From Sphingobacterium sp. UBA2700 (GTDB lineage: Bacteria; Bacteroidota; Bacteroidia; Sphingobacteriales; Sphingobacteriaceae): a stretch of DNA of 64,000 nucleotides. The stretch is taken from NCBI GenBank assembly GCA_002354335.1, contig DELI01000030.1, forward strand, positions 15,222 through 79,221, in the 5' to 3' direction. The first letter of the stretch is position 1, and each line of letters opens with the position of its first letter. The position numbers were made by a program, and so were the translations under genes. A model generated the notes under the pieces. The model saw nothing but the letters and a program-made list of their open reading frames with translations. It was not told where the DNA came from and did no database searches. Below, in pieces: positions 34,261 through 44,538 of this stretch.

Positions 34261-35151
34261 ATGGATTACCTAGATCATTTAGAGGCGGAAGCCATTTATA
34301 TATTGCGTGAGGTTGCCGGGCAGTTTGAAAAGCCGGCTTTGTTGTTCTCAGGTGGGAAAGACTCGATAACGCTAGTCCACCTGGCTAAGAAAGCATTTAG
34401 ACCGGGGAAATTTCCTTTTCCACTAGTACATATTGATACGGGGCATAATTTTCCAGAAACCATCGAGTTTAGAGATTGGTTGGTGGAACAAATCGGAGAA
34501 AAACTAATCGTAGGACATGTTCAGGATAGTATTGATGCTGGAAAGGTTGTTGAGCAACGTGGTAAGAACGCGAGCCGTAATGCATTGCAGACCGTCACAT
34601 TATTAGATACGATTGAACAATATGGTTTTGATGCTTGTATTGGAGGAGCGCGTCGCGACGAAGAAAAAGCAAGAGCAAAGGAGCGTATTTTTTCGGTGCG
34701 GGATGAGTTCGGACAATGGAACCCAAAAAGACAGCGCCCTGAGCTTTGGAACATTTTTAACGGCAAGATTCAACGCGGTGAGAATGTCCGGGTATTCCCA
34801 ATTTCCAATTGGACTGAACTAGACGTTTGGAATTACATCAAACGCGAACAGATTGCCTTGCCATCGATTTACTTTAGCCATGAGCGTGATGTAGTTTTCC
34901 GAAATGGACAATGGATGGCCGCGGACCCTGTTCTGCAGATTGATGACCAAGATATCGTCGAGCATAAATCAGTGAGATTTAGAACAGTAGGAGATATGAC
35001 TTGTACTGCTGCAGTAGATTCTATCGCAGTGGAACTAGACGATATTATTGCGGAGATTAAGGCTTCAACGGTCAGCGAGCGCGGCGCTCGTATGGATGAT
35101 AAGGTATCGGAAGCGGCAATGGAGGAACGCAAGAAACAAGGCTATTTTTAA
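34261..35151 (+). CDS. cysD: Sulfate adenylyltransferase subunit CysD
   Basis: 296 aa. PP-loop LLFSGGKDSITLVHLAKKAF near residue 28, HIDTGHNFPETIEFRDW, ACIGGARRDEEKARAKER, and the C-terminal VRFRTVGDMTCTAAV and RGARMDDK segments. Catalyses ATP + sulfate to APS with the GTPase CysN, encoded next. Starts 11 nt after cysH. Confidence 0.97.
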   Translation: MDYLDHLEAEAIYILREVAGQFEKPALLFSGGKDSITLVHLAKKAFRPGKFPFPLVHIDTGHNFPETIEFRDWLVEQIGEKLIVGHVQDSIDAGKVVEQRGKNASRNALQTVTLLDTIEQYGFDACIGGARRDEEKARAKERIFSVRDEFGQWNPKRQRPELWNIFNGKIQRGENVRVFPISNWTELDVWNYIKREQIALPSIYFSHERDVVFRNGQWMAADPVLQIDDQDIVEHKSVRFRTVGDMTCTAAVDSIAVELDDIIAEIKASTVSERGARMDDKVSEAAMEERKKQGYF

Positions 35152-35173
35152 TCAATTAATCGGGAAACAACAG

Positions 35174-36415
35174 ATGAACATTATAAAATTTATTACCGCA
35201 GGCTCTGTAGACGACGGAAAAAGCACGCTAATCGGCCGGCTATTATATGATACCAATTCAATTTTAGACGATCAGTTGGAGGCAATACAGAAAGCAAATC
35301 GCAAAAACGACGACGGAACGGTCGATTTGGCAATCCTAACAGATGGCCTAAAAGCAGAACGCGAACAAGGTATCACGATCGATGTCGCCTATAAATACTT
35401 CCAAACAGAGAAGCGTAAGTTCATTATCGCCGATGCTCCTGGACATATACAGTATACACGAAATATGGTTACCGGCGCTAGTAATTCGGATCTTATAATC
35501 ATTCTTATTGACGCTAGAAAAGGAGTAATCGAGCAAACAAAAAGACATTCCTTCTTAGCGAAGCTACTGGGCTTAAAGAAAGTTCTCGTTTGTGTGAATA
35601 AGATGGACATGATGGATTATGAGCTGGCAGTCTACGAAAATATCAAGAATGATTATTTACAGCTCTCATCCAAGCTAAAATTAGACGATGTCGACTTTAT
35701 CCCGGTATCCGCGTTGAAAGGTGATAATATCGTAAATCGTTCGACTAGAATGGACTGGTATACAGGACCTTCATTACTTGAATATCTAGAAGAAGTTAAT
35801 ATAGAAACTCAAGAAAATAAAGGTTGGAGATTCCCAGTACAGTGGGTTGTTCGTCCACAAAGTGCTGATTTACATGATTATAGGGGGTATGCTGGCAGAG
35901 TGTTAGGAGAGGGGCTGAAAACAGGAGAGGAGGTGATTATTCTGCCCAGCGGTAGTCGCTCGAGGGTCGCTGCAATCGAGTTTAACGAGGAGAAGCTTGA
36001 TGAAGCGCAAAACGGTGCTTCGGTAATCATTCATCTAACTGATGACGTTGATATTTCCCGTGGTGATATGATTGTCAGTGCGTCTAATCCATCTTTAACA
36101 GAGAGAAACGTAGAAGCAAATATCTCATGGTTTGAAAACAAAGAACTGGATACCAATCAAGTATATTTGCTACAAACCCACGCAAAAGTTACTAAAATTA
36201 AAATTCCTGAAATTTTATTTAAATACGACGTACATACGCAAGAGCAGATTTATAATGAGTCAATTCGTTTAAACGATATCGGACGGGTGCAGATTCGTTC
36301 TGCCGAGGATATTGTATTTGATAGACAAGAAGATTTTCCGGAGAATGCTCGAGCAATTATAATTGATCCAAGAACTAATATCACTGTTGCTGCAGCAATA
36401 ATACAATCTGCATAA
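35174..36415 (+). CDS. cysN: Sulfate adenylyltransferase GTPase subunit CysN
   Basis: 413 aa. GTPase P-loop GSVDDGKST (residues 10-18), DAPGHIQYTRNMVTGAS, NKMDMMD, then two beta-barrel domains. GTP hydrolysis drives sulfate activation by CysD. I start at the ATG at 35174: an open frame reaches back to 35048, but those 42 codons overlap cysD and look like arginine-rich shadow sequence. No CysC (APS kinase) domain is fused. Last gene of the operon. Confidence 0.96.
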   Translation: MNIIKFITAGSVDDGKSTLIGRLLYDTNSILDDQLEAIQKANRKNDDGTVDLAILTDGLKAEREQGITIDVAYKYFQTEKRKFIIADAPGHIQYTRNMVTGASNSDLIIILIDARKGVIEQTKRHSFLAKLLGLKKVLVCVNKMDMMDYELAVYENIKNDYLQLSSKLKLDDVDFIPVSALKGDNIVNRSTRMDWYTGPSLLEYLEEVNIETQENKGWRFPVQWVVRPQSADLHDYRGYAGRVLGEGLKTGEEVIILPSGSRSRVAAIEFNEEKLDEAQNGASVIIHLTDDVDISRGDMIVSASNPSLTERNVEANISWFENKELDTNQVYLLQTHAKVTKIKIPEILFKYDVHTQEQIYNESIRLNDIGRVQIRSAEDIVFDRQEDFPENARAIIIDPRTNITVAAAIIQSA

Positions 36416-36652
36416 ATATAGCAGGGGGCTTTACTGAAAGGTTCCTTGTACAGCATTATTTAACATAATATAAATTATGATACAATAATAATTAAAAAAA
36501 CTAAACAGGCTATTTAGCGATATGCAGGTTTATATTGTCGTTTTACACTATAAACTTACGTGTTCTTAAGCAGATTAAATTAGAATACAGTTTAACAAAT
36601 TATGAAATCTAGGCAGCACACTTAAAATATACTGCCCAGATGTTCTTAATCA

Positions 36653-39600
36653 TTAATTCCCACGAATAGCTTTGATTATTCCTTCTAGGTTTTCATTGAA
36701 TTCTAACAGCTGTGCAAACATCATGTCATCTTTCGCCAAGCCGTTATGTTTGTTATTCTTTCTGAAAATGGTCTTAATTTCCTCCCAACGTGCTTTCTCT
36801 TGATCAGACATTAATCCTGCGAGCTCTTTAAGCTTCAGCATATTGCTTTCCGTATCGGCGGTTAAAGTTTGAGACTCATTCTCATAATGCACTAAGATCA
36901 GCTGCTGGATTTCCATGTCGTTCATCATCGGTACAACTTGCGCAACAAGCTTGTTCATGTTTCGATATGATCCTTGAAGTTTAAATGCAGGCTCTGTACG
37001 ATAATTATCCTGTACTGCAGCACTTTGAATGTAATTTTCATTCACCTTGACGACGATATTTCTGATCTTTAAGACATGCTTCAATACCGCAATACAGTCG
37101 TCGATTTCTTGCTTTTGATAATTCCCTTCAAGCGTTGGTAGTTGATCGGTTCCGGTTGTTACATAGTCAATCAGCGCATAGAAGTCATTAAATGATTTGC
37201 TCGCAATCTTCTCCAAATGTACATTTTCTATAGCCGCATTCTCGATCAAGCTCAGGTTGAAAAGATGTTCAGTATCTCCTATCACATCCCCTAGATTATA
37301 GACATCAGCTCGATTGGTTAACATGTCCGGGATCTTAAATTTAGAACCGCTTTCCGTATATGGATTTCCCGCCATAATTACACAGAAACGCTTTCCTCTA
37401 AGATCATATGTTTTACTTTCGCCGTCAAATATACCGTCTATTTTCCGCTGACCATCTGCCAAAGAAATAAACTTTTGCAAGAATTCAGCATTCAAATGCT
37501 GTATATCGTCCAGATAAAGCATCACATTATCTGACATCTCAAACGCCAGGTTGATTTTCTTTAATTCTTCGCGTTCTCCAGAGGTCTTTGCTTCTGATGG
37601 ATCAATCGATGTAATCGAATGACCAATGGTTGGACCGTTGATTTTGACAAAGTGGAATCCAATGGTTTTTGCTAAGTATTCCATCAAGGTCGTCTTCCCA
37701 TATCCTGGAGGTGAAATCAACAACAACATCCCCATTCGTGCCGTCCTCTTGTTATCTCCGGCCTCCCCTATCTGTTTTGCTAAATTATTGCCAATCAACG
37801 GAAAATAAACCTCATTAATCAACTTATTTCTAACAAAAGAAGTCAATACTTTAGGTTCTAATTCATTGATTTTTAACTCTTTTGCGTAGTTTTTGTTAAG
37901 TTCTTCTTTTAGTCTACTAAAGGCTTGAAAACGAGGAATTTTATTCTCCGTAAAATCTGATAACTTCGCAATAAAAGAATGATATTGTATATCCATGTGC
38001 CCCGCAGAAATACTGGGGTGGTTACCTTTTAAGTCGTCAACTACGAGTCGATCATTTGCGAAAATCAACTCATACTCATCCTTCGGAAAAAGTAATGCTG
38101 CCGCTGTTTCTTCGATATGTCTGGCATAATCTTCTGCTTTATCCTCTTGCTCTATGAAGCCATATAACCAATTCGTTATCAACAAATAACGATCTTCATT
38201 TTTAAAACGTTCCTGATTGATATCCTGTTCATACTCTTTCAAAACTTTCTTATGCTCAAGTAATCTTAAGAACTCCTGACGAAAATGATCGGCAGTTTCA
38301 CTCAGCGTAAATCGCTTATACTTCGCAAAGGTTTGGAAAATATAGTCGGCAATATTTTTTGCTGATATTCCTTCAAGATGCAATGACGAAGGCCATTGAA
38401 GAAAGGTTTTGCTTATTTGCTTCGTAACTTCCTCGCTCCTTTTGGAATTCGGGAATGTACGCATGACAGCAGCCGTTGCCTGGATTAAAGCTGCTAACTT
38501 ATCCCGCGTGTCGTCATCCAATTCATGCCAAAACAACTGCGCAATCGCCCTCGTCTGGGAATCAAATCGTAACAAATCAAGCTTGTTGTCAATCGCTGCA
38601 AGCGCATTATAAATCGCTAATGCGTCAACGTTGTGAACTCCCTTAATATAATTTTCGGTGTAATTCTGCTCTACGCGCTGATTAATGAACTGTTCTGCAT
38701 GGAAATTCGACTGTCCACGAGAGGCTAGTAAGGTTTGATACGCCAAATATTCGGCGCGATAAACCTCATTATTTTCAGATACCAGTTCTTGTTCCCATAT
38801 GTCCTGATATGCTAATATCTCCGAATTCTTAACTTTCTGAAAGAAACTTGTACCCGTCAGATGATAGTATAACTCATTATTTCGTCGAATAAGTGTAAGA
38901 CTCAATGGCTGTTTATTGACCGAGAATTTATGTTTACCTAGCGCGATAATATTGTCGCCATCAACATAAAGTTCCGATTTATCTCGCAGGATTCTTAACG
39001 CGTCCTCTTGCGATTTCTTCAAGAGATTCTCCAGATTCTCTGCTTTAGAAACGTCTGAAAGATCCTTCAGTTCGGCTACGAGCTGCCGAATCTTGTCGAT
39101 CATTAAATCAGAAGCATAAAAGCTTTGTATATCCTCTCGCGAGTTAAATGTCTTGGATTTATTCTCGATATTCTTTAAGACCCGAAGTCCGATCTGTTCT
39201 AACGAGGAACTGCGTTTATTAACCTGCTCAACTAGCTGCTCACGACGAGAATTGAAAGCCTTGATTACCTCGTCACGCTTATCAGCGATCTTCAGCACAA
39301 ACTCATCGAACTCAGAAAACTTACTTTCCAGCTCTTCGAGTTGTACGATTATTTTCGTGTAATACTCATCAACTTTAAGCTCAGTTGTCGATAGTTCCAA
39401 ATAATTAGCAACAGACTGTTCCAGAAGAGTCAACTGCGCAGAGAACTCTGCAACCGCCTCCGTGCTTTTCAGTGAGGATATTTTACGAGTCAATTGTGCT
39501 CTGATCTCATTCAACGAAGCAAATATCAACGATATTTTCTCAACGATTTTCGTCGTCTGAGTCGCATCACTAATTTTTAAGCTATTCAATATATCAATCA

Positions 39601-41476
39601 AAAGCTCAAGCTCTGAAGATATCTCTACAATTTTCTCTTCGATCGGTTTTGCATCGAAAACCTTCTCGATCGCTTCAACATGATTTTTTTGGTCGACAAC
39701 CTTCTCCTCATATACTTTAAGGGCATCATCTTGAAGTAAATAATTTACTGTTTTCTCAGACAGATCCTTATTGATCTCCTCAATTTTTAGGAGCAAATTA
39801 TCGACTTGTTCAATATCGATGTATCGAACATTCTTAATGTCAATCAGCTCACCTTGTAGTCGTCGCGTGTCCGATAATTGATGAACTAGTTGATCCAGAT
39901 GTTCTACAACTGTACTGTTTATGCTAAATTCAAGTTCCGTGAGATGCTTTCGGCTCGCTTCTAACAACTCGACAGCATGCTTTCGCTGCGCCTGAACTTT
40001 TACGAACTCATCTATCGCTGTATTGGCGATCTGTTCAATCTGGGACAGTGGCGCGCCTAATGCTTTTAACGAGGTATCATTGATCCAGAAGTAGCTGTCC
40101 TGTAAGGCTCTAGATTTTTGGAGAATATCTTCATAAAGACCCTCATAGCTATCCTCCTTCCCTATCAACTGTATAATTTCCTGTGCTTCAGCCATGGCCT
40201 GCACAATCTGCTTATTCCCAACCTTAAACAGCGGGTCATCCTTTCGTTCCTCATTTTCCTTCAAAACAGCCATATAAGGCGTATCCCAAATCTGGACTTG
40301 GTGATGGCGCGTCGCCTCTGCCTCCGTTCTGAAATATATGAGATTACCATTCTTAAATATCGTAAAGCCATTACAAATGATAGGCGTTTCAACCGTCTGC
40401 TGAATGATGTTATAAGACATCAGGATATAGGTATTCGAAGCTGCCTGTGTATAGACATAAAGGTAGTCCTCGCCATTTGGTGACTGCAATTTCTTCAGAA
40501 ACGTCACATTGGAAAGCGTATTATCAAATATCTTCGAAGTTCCATTCTGCAGGTAATAACCATTTGAGAAAATGATACCCTGATTGTCTGGAAGAAGAAC
40601 CGCCGACTCATTCAAGGACTTCAGATTAACAACTTCCTTCGTTCGTTGATTGAAGATATATGCCCTAAACTCCTCCTGATACGGTTTTATCCGTATGGCA
40701 ATTAAGTTCCCCAAATCGGCGTAGTAATATTCAGCATCATCCAGTTGCTGATCCGTATTGGCAACTTTTTCTGAATAGATACCTTGCCCAGAATCTGTGT
40801 TATTCTCAATCTTAAAGGTAATATCGCCATGTAGAGCCTCAATAAACACTTTGTCTAAAATTGAGATATGCGGAAATTTCCCTAAGCGCCTATCTTCAAG
40901 TCCTGTTTTAGTCCATTCAAATTCAAATTGGGCAGGCGTTTTTACCTCATGAATGCTCCTGTCGTTTTCATAATGTAGCTTCCCATCTTTAATCAACCAT
41001 TTAAAGGCTTTCAGATCGTCCGGATTCTTACTTGTTTGAAAGATCATATACAAGTAAGTCTCCGTTCTACGGAATTTCGAAAAGATAGAATCGCGGTAAT
41101 ATTTATAAAGATTCTGATAATCCGTAATGAAGTTCGGGTCTTTAATCAAATCCAAAGACTGGGGAATGAATTGCCCCTCTTCGTATAAGAAAATACTAAA
41201 AACGTCTTCTAATTTGATCTCCGTACGGAGCCCGATATGCACATTATACCCAAATATGCAGACATTATCCAACGCAATAATTCCGCGAGCGACACAGCTA
41301 TTCTCGGTTGTAATACGCTGATTCGCTTTCAGTACGAAGTTTGTAGAATTAAATACCTCCTTGCGGGCGGTATTTAATTCTTGCAAACGCTTCGTTAAGT
41401 CATCTTTTTGCGCCTGTAATCGCTTCTGAATGATATCGTATGCTGCAGCGTCTAAAGACTCTTTATTTTCTGTCAT
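36653..41476 (-). CDS. Giant AAA+ ATPase, DUF3686-type ('DNA repair ATPase')
   Basis: 1607 aa. An N-terminal coiled coil is followed by a long beta-rich region (about residues 40-480) resembling DUF3686, then extended coiled coils (about 480-870), a helical region, and a AAA+ domain at about 1240-1420: Walker A SPPGYGKTTL near 1257, Walker B MLYLDDIQHL near 1319 and sensor-1 IMAGNPYTE near 1367. The DNA-repair name is a database habit, not evidence. Last and largest gene of the PspA-flotillin operon, so a membrane-stress remodelling role is more likely from context. No signal peptide or membrane helix. Confidence 0.85.
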   Translation of the reverse strand: MTENKESLDAAAYDIIQKRLQAQKDDLTKRLQELNTARKEVFNSTNFVLKANQRITTENSCVARGIIALDNVCIFGYNVHIGLRTEIKLEDVFSIFLYEEGQFIPQSLDLIKDPNFITDYQNLYKYYRDSIFSKFRRTETYLYMIFQTSKNPDDLKAFKWLIKDGKLHYENDRSIHEVKTPAQFEFEWTKTGLEDRRLGKFPHISILDKVFIEALHGDITFKIENNTDSGQGIYSEKVANTDQQLDDAEYYYADLGNLIAIRIKPYQEEFRAYIFNQRTKEVVNLKSLNESAVLLPDNQGIIFSNGYYLQNGTSKIFDNTLSNVTFLKKLQSPNGEDYLYVYTQAASNTYILMSYNIIQQTVETPIICNGFTIFKNGNLIYFRTEAEATRHHQVQIWDTPYMAVLKENEERKDDPLFKVGNKQIVQAMAEAQEIIQLIGKEDSYEGLYEDILQKSRALQDSYFWINDTSLKALGAPLSQIEQIANTAIDEFVKVQAQRKHAVELLEASRKHLTELEFSINSTVVEHLDQLVHQLSDTRRLQGELIDIKNVRYIDIEQVDNLLLKIEEINKDLSEKTVNYLLQDDALKVYEEKVVDQKNHVEAIEKVFDAKPIEEKIVEISSELELLIDILNSLKISDATQTTKIVEKISLIFASLNEIRAQLTRKISSLKSTEAVAEFSAQLTLLEQSVANYLELSTTELKVDEYYTKIIVQLEELESKFSEFDEFVLKIADKRDEVIKAFNSRREQLVEQVNKRSSSLEQIGLRVLKNIENKSKTFNSREDIQSFYASDLMIDKIRQLVAELKDLSDVSKAENLENLLKKSQEDALRILRDKSELYVDGDNIIALGKHKFSVNKQPLSLTLIRRNNELYYHLTGTSFFQKVKNSEILAYQDIWEQELVSENNEVYRAEYLAYQTLLASRGQSNFHAEQFINQRVEQNYTENYIKGVHNVDALAIYNALAAIDNKLDLLRFDSQTRAIAQLFWHELDDDTRDKLAALIQATAAVMRTFPNSKRSEEVTKQISKTFLQWPSSLHLEGISAKNIADYIFQTFAKYKRFTLSETADHFRQEFLRLLEHKKVLKEYEQDINQERFKNEDRYLLITNWLYGFIEQEDKAEDYARHIEETAAALLFPKDEYELIFANDRLVVDDLKGNHPSISAGHMDIQYHSFIAKLSDFTENKIPRFQAFSRLKEELNKNYAKELKINELEPKVLTSFVRNKLINEVYFPLIGNNLAKQIGEAGDNKRTARMGMLLLISPPGYGKTTLMEYLAKTIGFHFVKINGPTIGHSITSIDPSEAKTSGEREELKKINLAFEMSDNVMLYLDDIQHLNAEFLQKFISLADGQRKIDGIFDGESKTYDLRGKRFCVIMAGNPYTESGSKFKIPDMLTNRADVYNLGDVIGDTEHLFNLSLIENAAIENVHLEKIASKSFNDFYALIDYVTTGTDQLPTLEGNYQKQEIDDCIAVLKHVLKIRNIVVKVNENYIQSAAVQDNYRTEPAFKLQGSYRNMNKLVAQVVPMMNDMEIQQLILVHYENESQTLTADTESNMLKLKELAGLMSDQEKARWEEIKTIFRKNNKHNGLAKDDMMFAQLLEFNENLEGIIKAIRGN

Positions 41477-41505
41477 CCTTATTCGTTTTCCTTCTTAAAC
41501 AAATA

Positions 41506-43620
41506 CTATCCTAATTTCTTGTTCGACAATCCTAAGTTTTTAGCCATACCGATTAATGAATTGATAAATCCTTTATCCTCTTCATCATCGGAAGCCGTTG
41601 CGGCCTGCTGTAGTTTAATCAATGCCGCAGAAACCGTTAAGTTTTTGATATCGTTTGAAGAAATACCGTACTTGTCAGCCAGGCTCCTCACCTTTGCCGC
41701 TAAATCGCCATTCCCCTCACCTCCTAATAAGGCATCCTTGATAGCCGTTGCGTGCGTAGAATTATTGATCAAATGGTCAAATCCTTTACTGTTAGACACC
41801 TGACGTACAATATTCTCGAAGAACATCGTCTCGCCGCCCACGATATCAATCTTCGCAGATTTCAATGCCTCAGATAACACAGCAGATTGAGCCGTAGCAA
41901 TATCTTTTTGTATATTGATATGCGCCAAATCGATATCGCGCTCTTTTTGCAACTGCAATTTGAACTCCTCATGCTCTTTTCCAACGCCATCTAATTGCTT
42001 CATGGCCGCCGCTTTTTCTTCGATACCCTTAGCCTCTGCTAATGCTTTCTCACGCACAACTTCTGCTTCTGCGAGTCCTTCTTTACGCATAGCTTCTGCT
42101 TTTTTCTCAATTACAGCCGCTTCCTTGCTACCTTGAATCTCTTGCGCTTCTGCTTTCGCAACCATTACTTCCGCTTCCGATAGACCAATGGCCGCTTCTT
42201 CTTTCGCCTGAGCCTCCGCAATAATCTTGCGAGCCTCCGCCTCTTTCGCCGATGCTTCTTTCTTCGCTTCGGCTTCAATCAACAACTCCTGCGCTTTCTT
42301 TTCAGCAATCTTGCGAGCCGCTTCCGCATCGATAACTTTCTTCTCCGCCTCTTGTTCTGCAGCAATCTTTGCCGCTTCCGCCGCTTTCACCGTAGCAATT
42401 AATCGCTCTTCTGCTTCTTGAGACGCAGCAATTACGCCAGCCTGCTTCTTACGCTCAACCTCACGGAATACTTCAATATCACGAACAGCCTGTTGCTCTT
42501 CAATAACACCTTTTTCTAATTGAACGCGCTCTTTGATTACGCCCTGAATACTTTTTTGCTCCGATTCGATAGAACGTTGTTTATCTATCTGTGCTAAAGC
42601 GACAATTCGCTCGCGCTCCGTTGCTTCCAGTGCTCTATCTTTTTCTACACGTTCGGTCTCCACAGCGTCCGTGCGAAGTTTGCTCTTCTCAGCGATAATA
42701 ATCTGACGAAGCTTATTTTCCTCCTGAATTGCTAATGATTCTTCCGTTGAGATACGAACAGTTTCAGATTTTAAGCGTTCTTCCTCACGGACTTTTACAA
42801 TCTCAGCCTCTTCGCGTGCTTTAATATTATCGACTTCACGGCGCTGTCTTTCCTCCTTCTCCGCCAATTGTCGCTCCAGCTCCAATATGGCCTCCCGAGC
42901 TTCCACGTTCTGCTTTTTAATTACCTTCTCTTCTTCACGACGAATGAGGTTAGCATTCATATTTTGCTTCGCCGTCAGTTCCGTGATCTTTTTGATACCC
43001 TCCGAATCCAAGATGTTCTCGGTGCTAAGGAACTTAAGTTCCGTCTGCTCTAGGTAGTCGATCGCACAGTCATCTAAAATATAGCCGTTCAAATCTGTTC
43101 CGATGATGTTTAGGATTTCATCGCGGAATTCACGACGCGCTTCATACAACTCGGTGAAATCGAATTTCTTACCTACAGTCTTCAAGGCTTCAGAAAACTT
43201 TGCCTCGAAAATACTCTTTAAGGTTTCAGGATCAGAAGCGCGGTCACAACCTAAATTCTGAGCCACGTTGATTACATCATCAACAGACTTATTTACGCGT
43301 ACGAAGAATGCGACTTTAATGTCTGCACGGATATTATCCTTACAGATCAAACCATCACCCTGCATACGATTAATTTCAATTTTCTTAACCGAGATATCCA
43401 TAATCTCCATTTTATGGAAAACTGGAATTACATACATCCCCTTGTTAAACGCTACTTTTGTCCCACCAACGCCTGAACGTACAATTGCTTTACCCTGCGG
43501 AATCTTCTTGTAGAACATGCTTAGAACTACAAAGAACGCAAAGATGATAAATACGATAGCACCTACAGCGATAAGTACGACGCCGGTGATACCCTCCAAA
43601 AATAACAGTGTGTTGCTCAT
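41506..43620 (-). CDS. Flotillin-like SPFH protein (YqiK type)
   Basis: 704 aa. An N-terminal membrane segment (GVVLIAVGAIVFIIFAFFVV), an SPFH/band-7 domain (about 35-220) and a very long Ala/Glu-rich coiled coil (about 215-580) with many KAEAQ and AEAKK repeats, ending in a charged tail. Flotillins oligomerise on the inner membrane and organise ordered lipid domains. Length and tail resemble E. coli YqiK. The NfeD-like gene is 20 bp upstream, the common flotillin-NfeD pairing, and the giant ATPase 29 bp downstream. Confidence 0.93.
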   Translation of the reverse strand: MSNTLLFLEGITGVVLIAVGAIVFIIFAFFVVLSMFYKKIPQGKAIVRSGVGGTKVAFNKGMYVIPVFHKMEIMDISVKKIEINRMQGDGLICKDNIRADIKVAFFVRVNKSVDDVINVAQNLGCDRASDPETLKSIFEAKFSEALKTVGKKFDFTELYEARREFRDEILNIIGTDLNGYILDDCAIDYLEQTELKFLSTENILDSEGIKKITELTAKQNMNANLIRREEEKVIKKQNVEAREAILELERQLAEKEERQRREVDNIKAREEAEIVKVREEERLKSETVRISTEESLAIQEENKLRQIIIAEKSKLRTDAVETERVEKDRALEATERERIVALAQIDKQRSIESEQKSIQGVIKERVQLEKGVIEEQQAVRDIEVFREVERKKQAGVIAASQEAEERLIATVKAAEAAKIAAEQEAEKKVIDAEAARKIAEKKAQELLIEAEAKKEASAKEAEARKIIAEAQAKEEAAIGLSEAEVMVAKAEAQEIQGSKEAAVIEKKAEAMRKEGLAEAEVVREKALAEAKGIEEKAAAMKQLDGVGKEHEEFKLQLQKERDIDLAHINIQKDIATAQSAVLSEALKSAKIDIVGGETMFFENIVRQVSNSKGFDHLINNSTHATAIKDALLGGEGNGDLAAKVRSLADKYGISSNDIKNLTVSAALIKLQQAATASDDEEDKGFINSLIGMAKNLGLSNKKLG

Positions 43621-43640
43621 ATAATAAAGTATTGATTTGG

Positions 43641-44333
43641 TTAAATATTGTTTAAATTGATATCTTTCTGTACAAAATAAAACTTCCTATTCGGATCTTG
43701 ATTCGTCACGATGACATCGTCACCATAACTTAATACAGAACCGTCTTTGCTCTTGACATTCAGACGGATAACATCCAGTTTGATAACTACTTCAATTGCA
43801 CCTATTTGATCGCCTTGAATTGTTGATCGCATCTTGCCCAATCGACCGATAAACTCATGAGACTCTTCACCGGCATAGCCAACATTCTTATAAAGTTTAA
43901 CGAATGGGATAGCAACATAATGAAGGAGGAAGAAACTCAGAATAAATACGGGTATCAAAATCAGTACAGACTTCCACCCGAAAGCTGCTAAGTTCAAAAC
44001 GAGCGATGAAGCAATCGTAACGACCCAACTAATAAATTTAAAGAGTGTGACGAGGACCATCATAGGCGCTTTACCTACATATATAAAATCCATAGCTTTC
44101 GAAAAAAATGAGGGTTCAACATGTTGTTCAGTCTCCATATCAGCCTGCGTATCCGCATCCATATCGACATCTTGTACGTCGGCGCCTTCAAATTGAATGT
44201 CGGCGTCCGTTCCCATCTCAAAGCCATCCCCAAGCAGCATAGCGAATAACCAGTAAACAAGAGACATCCCTGTCAACAAAGTCATGATTGCATTGGGTAG
44301 CGGATTAAATAATATGTTCCAGATCTCTGTCAT
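43641..44333 (-). CDS. NfeD/YqiJ-like membrane protein with OB-fold
   Basis: 230 aa. One N-terminal helix, an acidic loop (about residues 40-70, Asp-rich), two or three membrane segments (about 85-150), then a C-terminal OB-like domain (about 160-225: EFIGRLGKMRSTIQGDQIGA, VIRLNVKSKDGSVLSYGDDV). This is the organisation of YqiJ, the partner of flotillin YqiK. It probably helps flotillin assemble. Lies 9 bp from the DUF4177 gene. Confidence 0.82.
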   Translation of the reverse strand: MTEIWNILFNPLPNAIMTLLTGMSLVYWLFAMLLGDGFEMGTDADIQFEGADVQDVDMDADTQADMETEQHVEPSFFSKAMDFIYVGKAPMMVLVTLFKFISWVVTIASSLVLNLAAFGWKSVLILIPVFILSFFLLHYVAIPFVKLYKNVGYAGEESHEFIGRLGKMRSTIQGDQIGAIEVVIKLDVIRLNVKSKDGSVLSYGDDVIVTNQDPNRKFYFVQKDINLNNI

Positions 44334-44342
44334 AATGAACGA

Positions 44343-44534
44343 TTAATGTTCTCTTTTAAATGTGTAATGAAAACTCCAGGAACTTCCACTAACGGATAAA
44401 TCTTGCATGGAAACAAGTTCCCAACCTTGCTGTCCCAACTCGTTCAGAATCTTATCGATTTCTGTCGAGTCCAGCTTGGAACCCCAGAACCCTTTTGGTT
44501 CAATCTTAAGTGTTTTGTATTCGAATCTTTTCAT
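44343..44534 (-). CDS. DUF4177-like small protein
   Basis: 63 aa beginning MKRFEYKTLKIEP, with LNELGQQGWELVSMQDLSV and a FKREH end: the DUF4177 pattern (YK..., GW.LV). Function unknown. It sits 4 bp after pspA and 9 bp before the NfeD-like gene, so it belongs to the operon. Confidence 0.82.
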   Translation of the reverse strand: MKRFEYKTLKIEPKGFWGSKLDSTEIDKILNELGQQGWELVSMQDLSVSGSSWSFHYTFKREH

Positions 44535-44538
44535 ATTC

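Noticed and set aside
35048..35173. N-terminal extension of CysN
   Set aside because: Arginine-rich translation that overlaps cysD in another frame; the GTPase starts at MNIIKF (35174).
36416..36652. Extra small gene or RNA between cysN and the giant ATPase gene
   Set aside because: Only A/T-rich sequence and a weak GGCAG/CTGCC hairpin; no promoter, frame or U-run strong enough to call.
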